NCBI RefSeq assembly: GCF_900074915.1
Contig: NZ_LT222319.1
Location: forward strand, 764,001-828,000
Reading direction: 5' to 3'
From: Pseudomonas cerasi
Lineage (GTDB): Bacteria; Pseudomonadota; Gammaproteobacteria; Pseudomonadales; Pseudomonadaceae
DNA length: 64,000 nucleotides
Of the stretch, positions 33,807 to 43,094 are shown piece after piece. Positions within the stretch are counted from its first letter, which is position 1. Every line of letters begins with the position of its first letter. The notes under the pieces were generated by a model. That model saw only the letters and a list, made by a program, of their open reading frames with translations. It had not been told where the DNA came from and did no database searches. The position numbers and the translations under genes were made by a program.

Positions 33807-35501
33807 TTAATCCTTGGTCACGCGGTTGACTTCTTCAAGGCTGGTAATGCCCTGCATGGCCTTCGACAGCCCGGAGGTCCTCAAATCATTGAAGCCGTCC
33901 TTGCGCATCTGCCTGGAAATCTCCAGCGAATTGCCTTCTTCCATGATGATGCGTTCCAGTTCTGGCGTTTTCTTGACTACTTCGTAAATGCCGACCCTGC
34001 CCCTGTAGCCGCCGTTGCAATGCTCACACCCTACTGGGCCATAGATCTTAAACGTACCGATCTTCTCCTCTGGAAACCCCTCCTGGATGAGCGTTTCACG
34101 AGGTATATCGAGTTCTTTCTTGCATTGGCTACAGAGCTTGCGGGCCAGCCGCTGGGCAATGATGAGATTGATTGCTGTAGCGATGTTGAACGCTGCAACA
34201 CCCATATGATGCAAGCGCGTCAGAGTTTCTGCGGCACTGTTAGTGTGCAGGGTAGATAACACCATGTGACCGGTTTGTGAGGCTTTGATGGCAATTTCGG
34301 CGGTTTCCAAGTCTCGTATCTCGCCGACCATGATCACGTCGGGATCTTGACGAAGAAATGCGCGCAAGGCTTGAGAAAAGTCCAGTCCCTGACGCGGGTT
34401 GACGTTGACCTGATTGATGCCTTCCAGATTGATTTCTACTGGGTCTTCAGCAGTGGAGATGTTGATGTCCACGGTGTTGAGAATGTTCAGGCCGGTGTAT
34501 AGCGAAACGGTTTTACCCGAGCCGGTGGGGCCGGTCACAAGAATCATGCCTTGGGGTTGTTTCAAGGCTTCCATATACAAAGCTTTTTGGTCCGGTTCAT
34601 AGCCCAATGCGTCAATGCCCATCTGTGCGCTGGTCGGATCGAGAATCCGCATCACGATCTTCTCGCCCCACAGTGTTGGCAGTGTGTTCATGCGGAAGTC
34701 GATCGCTTTGTTTTTTGACACTCGCAGCTTGACCCTGCCGTCCTGCGGTTTTCGTCGTTCCGAGATATCGAGGCTGGCCATAACTTTCAGTCGCGCAGCA
34801 ATTCGGTTGGCCAGATGAATCGGTGGTTTGGCCACTTCATGCAAAATACCGTCGGTGCGCAGGCGCACGCGAAAGATCTTTTCGTAAGGTTCAAAGTGCA
34901 GGTCGGATGACCCTAGGCGTATTGCGTCCATCAGCATTTTGTTGACGAAGCGCACCACTGGAGCATCATCGGCATCACTCTGAGTGGCCAGGGAGGTTTC
35001 CTTGTCACTTGCAGGCTCAATGTCCAGGCCAAGGTCGATATCCGCCAGTTCCCCAAGGCCACTTTCAGTGTCAAAAAAACGGTCTATGGCAATGGTCAGC
35101 TTGTCATCTTCAACCAGAATCGCTTCAGTGTTTAGCCCGGTACTGAACTGTATGTCTGTGACCGCCTGATGGTTGGTAGGGTCCGAGATGCCTACAAACA
35201 GCTTGTTACCACGCCGCCACAACGGAAGTGCATGATGCTGACGAATCAGCTTTTCACTGACCAACCCTTTGGGTTGGCTTTCCTTGTCCAGACTGGCAAG
35301 GTCCATGAAAGGTACGCCAAACTGGTCTGAAGCCATTTCTGCCAGCGTCAGGCTTTTGACCAGTTTGTTCTGGACCAGATAGCTCACCAGTGAAACCTTG
35401 TCGCGGCGCGCCTGCTGATAAGCTTGCTGCGCAGCAGTTTCGGTGAGTAGCTCGGCCAAGACCAATTGTTTGGCCAAACCGGTGAGGACAGCATCAGACA
35501 T
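33807..35501 (-). CDS. pilB: Type IV pilus extension ATPase
   Basis: A 564 aa hexameric ATPase. An N-terminal T2SSE domain (about 30-170) precedes the motor domain with Walker A GPTGSGKTVSLYTG, the Asp box, Walker B VGEIRDLETAEIA and a His box (VLSTLHTNSAAETLTRL). A tetra-Cys zinc site (LCSQCK and GCEHCNGGYRG) is present. The start at 35501 is chosen over a GTG at 35522. It is divergent from pilA. Confidence 0.95.
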   Translation of the reverse strand: MSDAVLTGLAKQLVLAELLTETAAQQAYQQARRDKVSLVSYLVQNKLVKSLTLAEMASDQFGVPFMDLASLDKESQPKGLVSEKLIRQHHALPLWRRGNKLFVGISDPTNHQAVTDIQFSTGLNTEAILVEDDKLTIAIDRFFDTESGLGELADIDLGLDIEPASDKETSLATQSDADDAPVVRFVNKMLMDAIRLGSSDLHFEPYEKIFRVRLRTDGILHEVAKPPIHLANRIAARLKVMASLDISERRKPQDGRVKLRVSKNKAIDFRMNTLPTLWGEKIVMRILDPTSAQMGIDALGYEPDQKALYMEALKQPQGMILVTGPTGSGKTVSLYTGLNILNTVDINISTAEDPVEINLEGINQVNVNPRQGLDFSQALRAFLRQDPDVIMVGEIRDLETAEIAIKASQTGHMVLSTLHTNSAAETLTRLHHMGVAAFNIATAINLIIAQRLARKLCSQCKKELDIPRETLIQEGFPEEKIGTFKIYGPVGCEHCNGGYRGRVGIYEVVKKTPELERIIMEEGNSLEISRQMRKDGFNDLRTSGLSKAMQGITSLEEVNRVTKD

Positions 35502-35663
35502 ATAGCCACCAGACACAGACAATGTGAGGGTTATAGCTTAGTCAGGCGATGCTGCCAATTGGCAGTGAGCCATATGACAAAAATTGTCAGTTTCTGCTCG
35601 TTTCTGATAACGCCCAGTCGTGAAAGACCCGATTTGAAGCGATAGGTAGCGCCTTGCTCGATA

Positions 35664-35680
35664 TTGGCACGGGCTATGCT
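35664..35680 (+). promoter_or_regulatory. Sigma-54 promoter of pilA
   Basis: TTGGCACGGGCTATGCT matches the sigma-54 consensus TTGGCACG-N4-TTGCT except one base, with GG and GC exactly 10 bases apart, 47 bases upstream of the pilA start. PilR-dependent control of pilA through RpoN is established in Pseudomonas. Confidence 0.85.
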
Positions 35681-35726
35681 TGACCGTAGTCAAGGCACTA
35701 CCTTATTGACGCCTGGAGAAGTACGC

Positions 35727-36122
35727 ATGCAAACACAAAAAGGTTTCACGTTGATCGAGTTGATGATCGTTGTTGCGATCATCGGTATTCTGGCTGCTGT
35801 GGCCATTCCTTCCTATCAAAACTACACCTTGCGCGCGCAGGCCTCTGCTCTGCTCGCTAGCTTGGATTCCGCCAAGTTGGCGGTAGCAGAGAACTACTCC
35901 AATGGCTCGGCTGCCGCAGATGTATGTGGTACGGGTGCTAGTGCGATTGCTGGCTGCACTGGGGCTGGTGTTCTTTCAGCTAACAAGCCGACTCCAGCTG
36001 TGACAGTTAGGCTTACACCAACCTTCCCTGCTGCAACAACCGTTGGTGGTAGTGTGACATGGGGATGCGTCGTTGTGCCGGTCTCAGCTGCACCTAGTGG
36101 ATGTTCAGGGGCAGCCTCTTAA
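35727..36122 (+). CDS. pilA: Type IVa major pilin
   Basis: A 131 aa prepilin. A six-residue leader MQTQKG precedes [20 protein letters not shown]; cleavage after G6 and Glu5 of the mature protein are conserved. Cys residues in [12 protein letters not shown] and two more near the end make candidate disulfides. The C-terminus is GCSGAAS, so the last residue is Ser, as in group I pilins glycosylated by TfpO. It is divergent from pilBCD and controlled by a sigma-54 promoter. Confidence 0.95.
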   Translation: MQTQKGFTLIELMIVVAIIGILAAVAIPSYQNYTLRAQASALLASLDSAKLAVAENYSNGSAAADVCGTGASAIAGCTGAGVLSANKPTPAVTVRLTPTFPAATTVGGSVTWGCVVVPVSAAPSGCSGAAS

Positions 36123-36144
36123 TAACTTGCATACGGCAATGAGA

Positions 36145-36168
36145 AAGGCGCTTATGGCGCCTTTTTTG
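36145..36168 (+). terminator. Intrinsic terminator after pilA
   Basis: Stem AAGGCGC (36145-36151), loop TTATG, GCGCCTT (36157-36163), then a T-run. It lies 22 bases after the pilA stop, so the pilin ligase downstream is expressed separately or by read-through. Confidence 0.85.
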
Positions 36169-36191
36169 TCAAAGCGTTTTAGTGGGATTCC

Positions 36192-37589
36192 ATGATTTTT
36201 TTTCTCTACTGCTGTGCTATATTGATATTCAGTTCATGTTTTTATGGTTTTTCCGGACATGATTCTCAGAGAATTGCACAATTTTTGATTGGTTTTTCAT
36301 CGCTTTTTTTGTTATTAAAGTATTCGGCTAAACAGTTAAGCTTCTGCACTGTGTCGTCCCAAGTAAAGTTGTTTTTTTTTAGTGTTGTGGTGATGGGGTT
36401 CGTCTCCAGTTTCATGTCCCACCGTCCCCTTTGGGCGTTAACTGAACTGTCCGTCCTGCTGCTTTCTTGCGGTATCGGCTGCGCATTCGCTTTGCAAAGA
36501 AACGTTTACGGTACCCAATTGGATCGCGCCTTCATAGGCTTCGTCATCCTTATCTGCACTGTTAAAACAATCCAGTTTCTATCCGCCTCCACAGCAGCAT
36601 TCCTCAGCTCCGTCCCAACCCTCGACACCGACCTGCTACTCGACGGCTTTTCCAACAAGCGTTTTTACGGCCAATTTCAGACCTTCACTTTGCCCTTACT
36701 TGTACTTCCGCTACTACTGACCTCTACACGGCGCTCGATCAAGATCGGCTTGTTCTGCCTGACCAGTCTCTGGTGGATGATCGCGATCAGTGGAGGGACT
36801 CGCGGGACATGGCTGGGTATGGGGGTTGCAGTTGCCTTAATGTTTTGCTTGGGGCATGCAGGGCGACGCTGGTCAGGCTGGCAACTCGCTGCTGCTACGG
36901 CCGGGCTTCTGCTATTTACTCTGCTATTCAGCGTGCTACCAGGCCTGTTGGGTATCGAAGTCAGCAATTTTGCCGGCGACCGCCTGACCACGTCACTGTC
37001 CGCACGGGAAATCCTCTGGCAACAAGCATGGGCTATGATCAAAGAGCGCCCGCTATTGGGCTTCGGCCCCATGCATTTCGCTGATATATGTAATGCCGTG
37101 GCGGCGCACCCACATCAGGCCATTCTGCAATGGGCCTGTGAGTGGGGGATTCCCTCGACGTTATGCGTGGCAGGTCTGGCGTTATATGGGCTGAGCGCCA
37201 CCGCTGTTCTAGTGCGTAAGCGTGCGCTGTCCCTTGAGCCTGTAGACCTGATGCGCCTGTGCCTGTTCGCCAGTCTTATTGGTGCCCTTACCCAGTCAAT
37301 GGTTGATGGCGTGATAGTTATGCCGTATTCACAACTTTGGCTGGCGATCATTATAGGCTGGCTGCTGGCGTTGCATGAATGGCAAATAGCCCCCCGTCCG
37401 GCCAGTATTGCGCTCAGTCGTGCATGGTTGCTTTGCCTGACGCTTGCGACGGGCATGATTCTCTACACCATTGTTCGCGACGTACCCGACATGGACACAC
37501 GCAGACAGCAATTTAGTGAGGATTTGGGTGGGCGATATCTTCCACGTTTTTGGATGCAGGGAGTTATTGCGGATCCCCCCGCGAGATGA
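36192..37589 (+). CDS. O-antigen ligase-like protein, probable pilin glycosyltransferase (TfpO/PilO type)
   Basis: A 465 aa polytopic membrane protein (ten or more hydrophobic segments) with the Wzy_C/WaaL periplasmic loop near residues 270-320 (LLGFGPMHFADICNAVAAHPHQAILQW), including the conserved His. It immediately follows pilA. In P. aeruginosa group I strains the gene after pilA is tfpO (461 aa), which puts an O-antigen unit on the C-terminal Ser of PilA; this pilin ends in Ser, which fits. A general O-antigen ligase is the alternative. Confidence 0.82.
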   Translation: MIFFLYCCAILIFSSCFYGFSGHDSQRIAQFLIGFSSLFLLLKYSAKQLSFCTVSSQVKLFFFSVVVMGFVSSFMSHRPLWALTELSVLLLSCGIGCAFALQRNVYGTQLDRAFIGFVILICTVKTIQFLSASTAAFLSSVPTLDTDLLLDGFSNKRFYGQFQTFTLPLLVLPLLLTSTRRSIKIGLFCLTSLWWMIAISGGTRGTWLGMGVAVALMFCLGHAGRRWSGWQLAAATAGLLLFTLLFSVLPGLLGIEVSNFAGDRLTTSLSAREILWQQAWAMIKERPLLGFGPMHFADICNAVAAHPHQAILQWACEWGIPSTLCVAGLALYGLSATAVLVRKRALSLEPVDLMRLCLFASLIGALTQSMVDGVIVMPYSQLWLAIIIGWLLALHEWQIAPRPASIALSRAWLLCLTLATGMILYTIVRDVPDMDTRRQQFSEDLGGRYLPRFWMQGVIADPPAR

Positions 37590-37636
37590 CGACAACACTT
37601 GTGCTAGCATTTTGTGCGTGAGGTAGCCTGATCCTG

Positions 37637-37660
37637 AGACGAGTAAGCAGAGACTCGTCT
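37637..37660. other. 8-bp hairpin upstream of the flippase gene
   Basis: AGACGAGT (37637-37644) pairs with ACTCGTCT (37653-37660) over an 8-base loop, between the pilin ligase and the flippase. There is no T-run. Confidence 0.4.
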
Positions 37661-37700
37661 TGGTGAGTTGTGGATAAAATTTTTTCTTTCGGAGTATTCA

Positions 37701-38987
37701 ATGGCTGCAAAGATGCCTTTACAGGGCACTGAAACTCCATCGAATTTCTCGGTATTTTCTCTGTTGAGGAAAGGCAGTCCTCTGATCGTTCAGTGGATGT
37801 CAACGATTTACGGCGCTGCAATGTCGCTTGGGATCTCAGTTCTCCTGGCGAGAAGCATGGGGCCAGACGCCTTTGGCGCTTACACCTACATTTATGTTCT
37901 CGCTATGTTTCTGGCACTGATTCAGGACGCGGGACTTAAAACCCTTTTTTTACGTGAGCGAGCCTCTCCTACGGCAGCCCTGAAGGCGTTGAATCAAACG
38001 CTGCCGCGCCAGGCGTTATTGCATCTTGTAATCAGCAGCCTGATGTTAATGCTGCTCGCCTGCCTGGCTTCCCGCTGGATAGATGGTTTCGCGCTGGCTG
38101 CTGCAGTGTTCTGTTTCAGCGCAATTACGCTGGTTACATGGTTATCGTCATGGCTAAAAGGCGCTGGAGAGTTTTCCAAGGATGCTTTCTTTCAGGTTTG
38201 CTCTCGAAGTTTGAGTGCGCTGATGATCCTGTCCAGCATTGCCATCTTCGGCCTGACACCGGTCGCTATCTTCTCTGCCTGGGGGCTTGGCCTGTTATTG
38301 ACGTTTGTTTGGTTTCGGCGAGAGTTGCCTACGTTGATCAAAGCACCGCTGATGTTGCCCGTATGGGCTTACCGCAGTGCGTTCGTTTTTCTGTTGCTAG
38401 ACCTGCTTACAACAATCTACCACCGCGTAGACATCGTCATTTTGCATAGCGTGCTGGGTTATGTCCCGCAAGTAGGCTCCTACGCCGTTGCTTGCCGGTT
38501 GATTGACGGCGTCATGCTGCTTGCTACTCCTGTAGCGCTAGTGATATTCCGGCGCATGCGGCATCTGGCGGAGACGCCGGACGGCAGCGTTAATTTCAGC
38601 CGCAAGGCGATCCTGATCGCTTTTGCGATTGGTGCGTTGCTGGCAGGCGGTGGCTGGATATCAGGCGGCTGGGGAGTAGGCCTGCTTTTTGGTAGCGCTT
38701 ATGTGGACGAAACACAGCCCATCATGGGTTGGTTGTCGATTTCATTGTTCTTTGCTCTCCCAAATTTTGTTCTTACGCAATGCGCAGTTGCAACTCATCA
38801 AGAGCGTTTCTTTCTGATCAGTGCGGCATTTTCGTTATTCGCGAACGTGTGCCTTAATGCATGGCTTGTACCACTACATGGAGCCATGGGGGCTGCATGG
38901 GCAACCGTTTCTTCAGAAGCAATACTTACGATCTGCCTGCTGTTGGGCGGTATCCTCGCAGTGAAGCCCGACACTTCCGCTCACTAA
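37701..38987 (+). CDS. Polysaccharide flippase-like membrane protein (Wzx/MATE superfamily)
   Basis: A 428 aa protein with about twelve transmembrane segments, beginning IVQWMSTIYGAAMSLGISVLLARSMGPDAFGAY, the usual start of oligosaccharide flippases. GGAG 7 bases upstream supports the ATG at 37701. It follows the pilin ligase, so it could flip the glycan used for pilin or surface polysaccharide. No glycosyltransferases are next to it, so the lipid-linked substrate would come from elsewhere. Confidence 0.82.
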   Translation: MAAKMPLQGTETPSNFSVFSLLRKGSPLIVQWMSTIYGAAMSLGISVLLARSMGPDAFGAYTYIYVLAMFLALIQDAGLKTLFLRERASPTAALKALNQTLPRQALLHLVISSLMLMLLACLASRWIDGFALAAAVFCFSAITLVTWLSSWLKGAGEFSKDAFFQVCSRSLSALMILSSIAIFGLTPVAIFSAWGLGLLLTFVWFRRELPTLIKAPLMLPVWAYRSAFVFLLLDLLTTIYHRVDIVILHSVLGYVPQVGSYAVACRLIDGVMLLATPVALVIFRRMRHLAETPDGSVNFSRKAILIAFAIGALLAGGGWISGGWGVGLLFGSAYVDETQPIMGWLSISLFFALPNFVLTQCAVATHQERFFLISAAFSLFANVCLNAWLVPLHGAMGAAWATVSSEAILTICLLLGGILAVKPDTSAH

Positions 38988-39036
38988 GGCTCTCACCGGA
39001 AGCCATCCGTCGAGAGCCAGAGCTCAAAGCCCAGTG

Positions 39037-39582
39037 TTAACGCACCACCCCATCAACCCGCGCCCGCCCTTTAAACCGCCTCCTCACCCCAACCACAACC
39101 ATCACCACCAGCAATCCCACCACCACAAAAAAGATCGTATTAAAAATCGGAAACGGTTGATCACGGCTCGTCACCGCCTCAACCTCTGTCACGTTGGGGA
39201 ACATCGACAGGATCGTTATCCGCCAGCCGTAGTAACGAATCAAAGCCAGTTGCTGGGAATCACGCGAGTAGCCCTGGGCTTTGGCCTGGATGTCGGCGGA
39301 GTCGAATTTGAAGTACCACGGGAAGCTCCAACCGGTGTCTTCGTTGCGGTAGACCACGACTTTCTTGGTGTCCGGGTCTTCGGTGTTGATGAAGTACACG
39401 TCGCGGGTCGGGCCGTCTGCCGGGTTTTCGGCGTTGATGACGCCGTCGGCGTCCATTCTTTTGACTTCCACGCCGGTGATCATCACGACATCATGGCGCG
39501 GCAGGACGTAGTAGAGGCTTAATGCGCCGATCCCCAGTGCAACGAATACCACAAGCCAAATCGACCTTCTCAGCCACTTCAT
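39037..39582 (-). CDS. DUF1523 membrane protein
   Basis: A 181 aa protein with an N-terminal TM (WLVVFVALGIGALSLYYVL) and a C-terminal TM (FFVVVGLLVVMVVVGV) around a periplasmic domain that reads DVYFINTEDPDTKKVVVYRNEDTGW, matching DUF1523. Function unknown. It is divergent from the ter-associated ATP-grasp gene. The basic C-terminus follows TM2. Confidence 0.75.
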   Translation of the reverse strand: MKWLRRSIWLVVFVALGIGALSLYYVLPRHDVVMITGVEVKRMDADGVINAENPADGPTRDVYFINTEDPDTKKVVVYRNEDTGWSFPWYFKFDSADIQAKAQGYSRDSQQLALIRYYGWRITILSMFPNVTEVEAVTSRDQPFPIFNTIFFVVVGLLVVMVVVGVRRRFKGRARVDGVVR

Positions 39583-39701
39583 ACCAGCGTCCTCTGTTTA
39601 AAATTGCGTGACTTTGCCCTAATCCGAACATTTCGAAGCAAAACAGTTATTACAAAATTCGACAAGGCCGTTGCTGACGGCGTTGTCTCCCGGAGATTGA
39701 C

Positions 39702-40700
39702 ATGATTTGGTTCCTTGAAGGGCAATCCAGCCAGCGTGAAGTGATCATGGGTGCGCGCGATGCGCTGCCTGCATCGGTACAGATCATCGCTTCGCATCGC
39801 CAGCAGCGTTCCGAAATCACCGGGCAGGCCGATATGGCGCTGCAAGAGCCGGTCGATAACGACGAGCGTATCGACTGGGTGCTGCAAACTGCTCGCTCGC
39901 TGGGCGTCAAGATTATTGTCGCCGGGCGTATATGCAGCTTTTACGAAGCGCAGCGTGCGCGTTTTGTCGCTGAAGGGTTGGACCTCGTTACCGGCGGAAC
40001 GTCCCTACAGACCTTCATGGATGTCGATGACAAGAGTCGTTTCACGGCGGCGGCCGAGGCGGCGGGGCTGGCGTGTATTCCGGGGATTGCCGTCAGCAAT
40101 GCCGAGGAGTTGCAGACGGCTTACGATGCGTTGGCGGTGTCTGGCGAGGTGTGTATCAAGCCGGTGGTCGGGATTTAAGGGCGCGGCTTCTGGCGCTTCA
40201 AGACCGACGTTGACGATTTTCGTTGTTTCGCCAATCCCGATGCGCGTGAGACGACCTTTCAGGCGTACCTTAATGCTTATCGTCAGGCCGATGATGTTCC
40301 CGCCATGCTGCTCATGCCGTACATGCCGGGCAGTGAGTGTTCGGCAGACATGGTCTGCGAGCACGGCAAGGCGGTTGCTTTCGTCGGGCGGCGCAAGGTG
40401 GGGCTCAATCAGACTTTCGAGCGTGACAGCGAAGCGGTACAGCTGGCGGTACGTGCTGCGGAGCATTTTGCCTGCGACGGGCTGATCAATGTGCAGACCC
40501 GCGACGACGCGGATGGCAAGCCGCGCTTGCTGGAGATCAACCCGCGTTATTCAGGCGGCATTGGCTACACCCGTGAAACCGGCATCAACCTGCCAGGTAT
40601 TTTTGCGGCCCGGCGTCTCGGCTTGAAAGAACCGGAAACACATTGGCTCGAAGATATCCGCGTCAAGGCCATCACGGTCGCTGTACGGGCCTCGGTTTGA
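39702..40700 (+). pseudogene. ter-cluster ATP-grasp enzyme with an in-frame premature stop
   Basis: A single reading frame of 332 codons is interrupted only by TAA at 40176-40178. It has the N-terminal IWFLEGQSSQREVI. Translation before the stop ends KPVVGI; after it GRGFWRF, MPYMPGSECSADMV and the metal-binding LLEINPRYSGGIGYT continue. Relatives have Tyr at the stop position (GIYG-G), so a one-base change explains the loss. The stop falls in the glycine-rich ATP-binding loop, so the 158-residue product lacks the catalytic core. Ter-cluster ATP-grasp enzymes are thought to form an amide or peptide bond in making a nucleoside-like metabolite. It is the first gene of the unit. Confidence 0.85.
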
Positions 40701-40702
40701 TC

Positions 40703-40726
40703 GTGATAATAGATTTTTGCTATCAC
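40703..40726. promoter_or_regulatory. GTGATA-N12-TATCAC inverted repeat before the TerD-protease gene
   Basis: A 6-bp dyad with an AT-rich spacer lies in the 54-base gap between the ATP-grasp stop and the TerD-protease start. It could be an operator or part of an internal promoter; the spacer is A/T-rich. Confidence 0.35.
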
Positions 40727-40754
40727 TAATCGCTCTTATCAGGGAGGATCGGGC

Positions 40755-41894
40755 ATGAAGCTTCTTGCGCCAGGTGCAAACACTGCTTTAGCTAACGCCC
40801 ACTGCTCCTGGAACCTGGAGAGCGGTAAGTCTTCGGTTTTTGGTGAGTACGCAGCGGTCGCCTTGCTGGCGGTCAACGATAAGCGCCGGCCGATGGGCGA
40901 CCCAGCGCTGCTGCATCAGGAACAAGGCTGGATGGAGTGGAGCGGCGGCCCTCAGGATGTTGGCTGCACGTTATGGCTGGACAGGTTGCCGAAGGGCAGT
41001 GATCGCGTGCTGCTGATGGTCTACGTCTACGCCGCCATGGGGCCGATCCGCGACATTGCCAGCCTGCACCTCAAAGTGGATGGCGATATCGAGCACCGCC
41101 TGGACCTGCGCGATAACGGCGAAGCGGCGATCATCATCGGCGAGTTCTACAAGCGCAATGAGCAATGGAAATTCCGCGCGCTGAGCGAAGGCTCGGCATG
41201 TGGACTGTCGGCGTTCGGGCGCAAGATCGGTCTGGACGTGGACGACCGTCATCCGCGCCGCCCGTCTGCGGGTTCGGGAGGCGGGCCGCGGCATGAGTCG
41301 GCGACCGGCACGGCGTTCGTGGTCGGCCCGGCGCACGTCATGACCTGTGCGCATGTCATCGAAGACATGGGCGTGTTCTATATCACTTCACTGGAAGGCC
41401 GTTACAAGGCCGAGCCGGTGGTCATCGACCGTCGCAACGACATTGCGCTGCTGCGCGTGCAGGGCGCACCGCTGTTGTCTCCGGTTACATTCCGGGACGG
41501 GCAGGGCTGTGAGCCGGGTGATACCGTAGCGGTTTTGGGCTATCCACTGGCGTCCATTTCAGGTGGCGGGTTGCAGGTGACTCAGGGCGGGATCTCCGGT
41601 CTGTTCGGTCTGCACAACGATGCCAGCCTGTTTCAGTTCACGGCACCGATACAGCCGGGGTCCAGTGGCAGCCCGTTATTCGACAACGGGGGCGCGGTGA
41701 TTGGCATGGTGACCTCAACCGTACCGGACGGGCAAAACATGAACTTCGCCGTGAAGTCCGCACTGTTGCTGGCCTTTCTGCAGGCGTGCCGCATCGACGC
41801 TGCGCATGCCCGCCCGGAAAGGTCGTACACCACCACAGAAATCTCACGCACCGCTCAGTCGTCGTTATGGCTTGTTGAAGCCTCTCGCCAATGA
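40755..41894 (+). CDS. TerD-domain/trypsin-like serine protease fusion
   Basis: A 379 aa cytosolic protein. Residues 1-165 form a TerD-like domain (LAPGANTAL start, AAIIIGEFYKRNEQWKFRAL near its end), with the acidic calcium loops poorly kept. A Gly-rich linker (SAGSGGGPRHES) leads to a trypsin-like protease with H200 (TCAHV), D229 (RRNDIALL) and S304 (PGSSGSPLF), all three catalytic residues present. There is no signal peptide, so it would act inside the cell. Such fusions are reported for ter stress clusters, where the TerD part may recruit the protease to membrane-associated Ter complexes. It carries a GGAGG-like site upstream. Confidence 0.87.
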   Translation: MKLLAPGANTALANAHCSWNLESGKSSVFGEYAAVALLAVNDKRRPMGDPALLHQEQGWMEWSGGPQDVGCTLWLDRLPKGSDRVLLMVYVYAAMGPIRDIASLHLKVDGDIEHRLDLRDNGEAAIIIGEFYKRNEQWKFRALSEGSACGLSAFGRKIGLDVDDRHPRRPSAGSGGGPRHESATGTAFVVGPAHVMTCAHVIEDMGVFYITSLEGRYKAEPVVIDRRNDIALLRVQGAPLLSPVTFRDGQGCEPGDTVAVLGYPLASISGGGLQVTQGGISGLFGLHNDASLFQFTAPIQPGSSGSPLFDNGGAVIGMVTSTVPDGQNMNFAVKSALLLAFLQACRIDAAHARPERSYTTTEISRTAQSSLWLVEASRQ

Positions 41895-41960
41895 AATTGG
41901 TGTTGCCTGGCTGGTCTGCAGGCGTCAGGGGCTGCGGCCCCGCTAATCAGGAATTTATCG

Positions 41961-43094
41961 ATGGACAGCAGCGCAGCTTTTTCCAACCCTACAAAGCTTC
42001 GTGCTGATCTGCTTCGTGGTCGCCTCGATGTCAGCGTCGATTCGTCGACCATCGCTCCGGATTCACTGTTCGGCTTCGCCGAGCGGCGTAACCCCAAGCG
42101 CGCGTTTCTCTTCGTGTCCCGAGTCTTGGGGCGCCATATCCCTGCGCGTCCAGGCGTGATGCTGAAAAGTTTTCAGGACCTGGCGCACAAGATCCCCGCA
42201 GACCTGCCCGGTCCGGTGCTGGTCATCGGCATGGCCGAAACGGCTGTCGGCCTTGGTGCCGGCGTACACCGTGCCTACAGCGCAACGCGCCCGGATGCCT
42301 TGTACATGGTCAGCACGCGCCATCCGACCGGCAGCGCATTGTTTGCCCGCTTTGAAGAAGAGCACAGCCACGCCAGCGCTCATCTGATCCACCTGCCCGT
42401 CGATCCGGCGTTACGCGAGATGATGCTCGGTGCCCGTTCGCTGGTGCTGGTCGATGACGAGGCGTCCACAGGCAAGACCTTCATCAACCTGCATCAAGCG
42501 TTGGTTGACGCCGGCTTGAGCAAAATCGAGCGGGTGGTGACCTGTGTGCTCACCGACTGGTCGGCGGGCGCGGTCAGTACCTCGATGGGCGCAGTGGCAG
42601 AACAGGTTTCGCTGCTGCAAGGCTCTTACTTCTTCGATGAAGACTTAAGCGCGCCGCTGCCTGAGATGCCGGAAGTCGGCACCGTTGCCATGGGTGACTG
42701 GCCGCTGGTCACCGCCAACGATTGGGGACGCATGGGTGTGCTCTCGGTGGCCGATACGCTGGCACCCGGTATTACCATCAAAAAGGGCGAGCGCATTCTG
42801 GTGGTTGGCACCAGCGAATTCGTCTGGCGTCCGTTCCTGCTCGCCGAGCGTCTGGAGAAAGCCGGAGCCGACGTGCACTTCAGCTCCACCAGCCGTTCAC
42901 CGATTGCACTCGGTCACGCCATCGACCATGCGCTGTCGTTCTCCGACAACTATGGCCTGGGCATTCCCAACTTCCTCTACAACGTGCGGCCGGGTCAGTT
43001 CGACCGGGTGCTGATCTGTACCGAAACGCCCAGGCAGGCCGTGCCTGCCGAGCTGATCGAAGCACTGAACGCCGAGGTCATCTGCGATGAGTAA
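41961..43094 (+). CDS. Phosphoribosyltransferase with C-terminal TRSP domain
   Basis: A 377 aa protein. The N-terminal phosphoribosyltransferase part has the PRPP-binding loop LVLVDDEASTGKT. The C-terminal part carries the TRSP-type motif STSRSP and LVVGTSEFVWRPFLLAERL. In ter clusters this enzyme is proposed to make an N-glycosidic bond in a nucleoside-like compound. Its stop overlaps the next HAD gene by 8 bases. Confidence 0.85.
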   Translation: MDSSAAFSNPTKLRADLLRGRLDVSVDSSTIAPDSLFGFAERRNPKRAFLFVSRVLGRHIPARPGVMLKSFQDLAHKIPADLPGPVLVIGMAETAVGLGAGVHRAYSATRPDALYMVSTRHPTGSALFARFEEEHSHASAHLIHLPVDPALREMMLGARSLVLVDDEASTGKTFINLHQALVDAGLSKIERVVTCVLTDWSAGAVSTSMGAVAEQVSLLQGSYFFDEDLSAPLPEMPEVGTVAMGDWPLVTANDWGRMGVLSVADTLAPGITIKKGERILVVGTSEFVWRPFLLAERLEKAGADVHFSSTSRSPIALGHAIDHALSFSDNYGLGIPNFLYNVRPGQFDRVLICTETPRQAVPAELIEALNAEVICDE

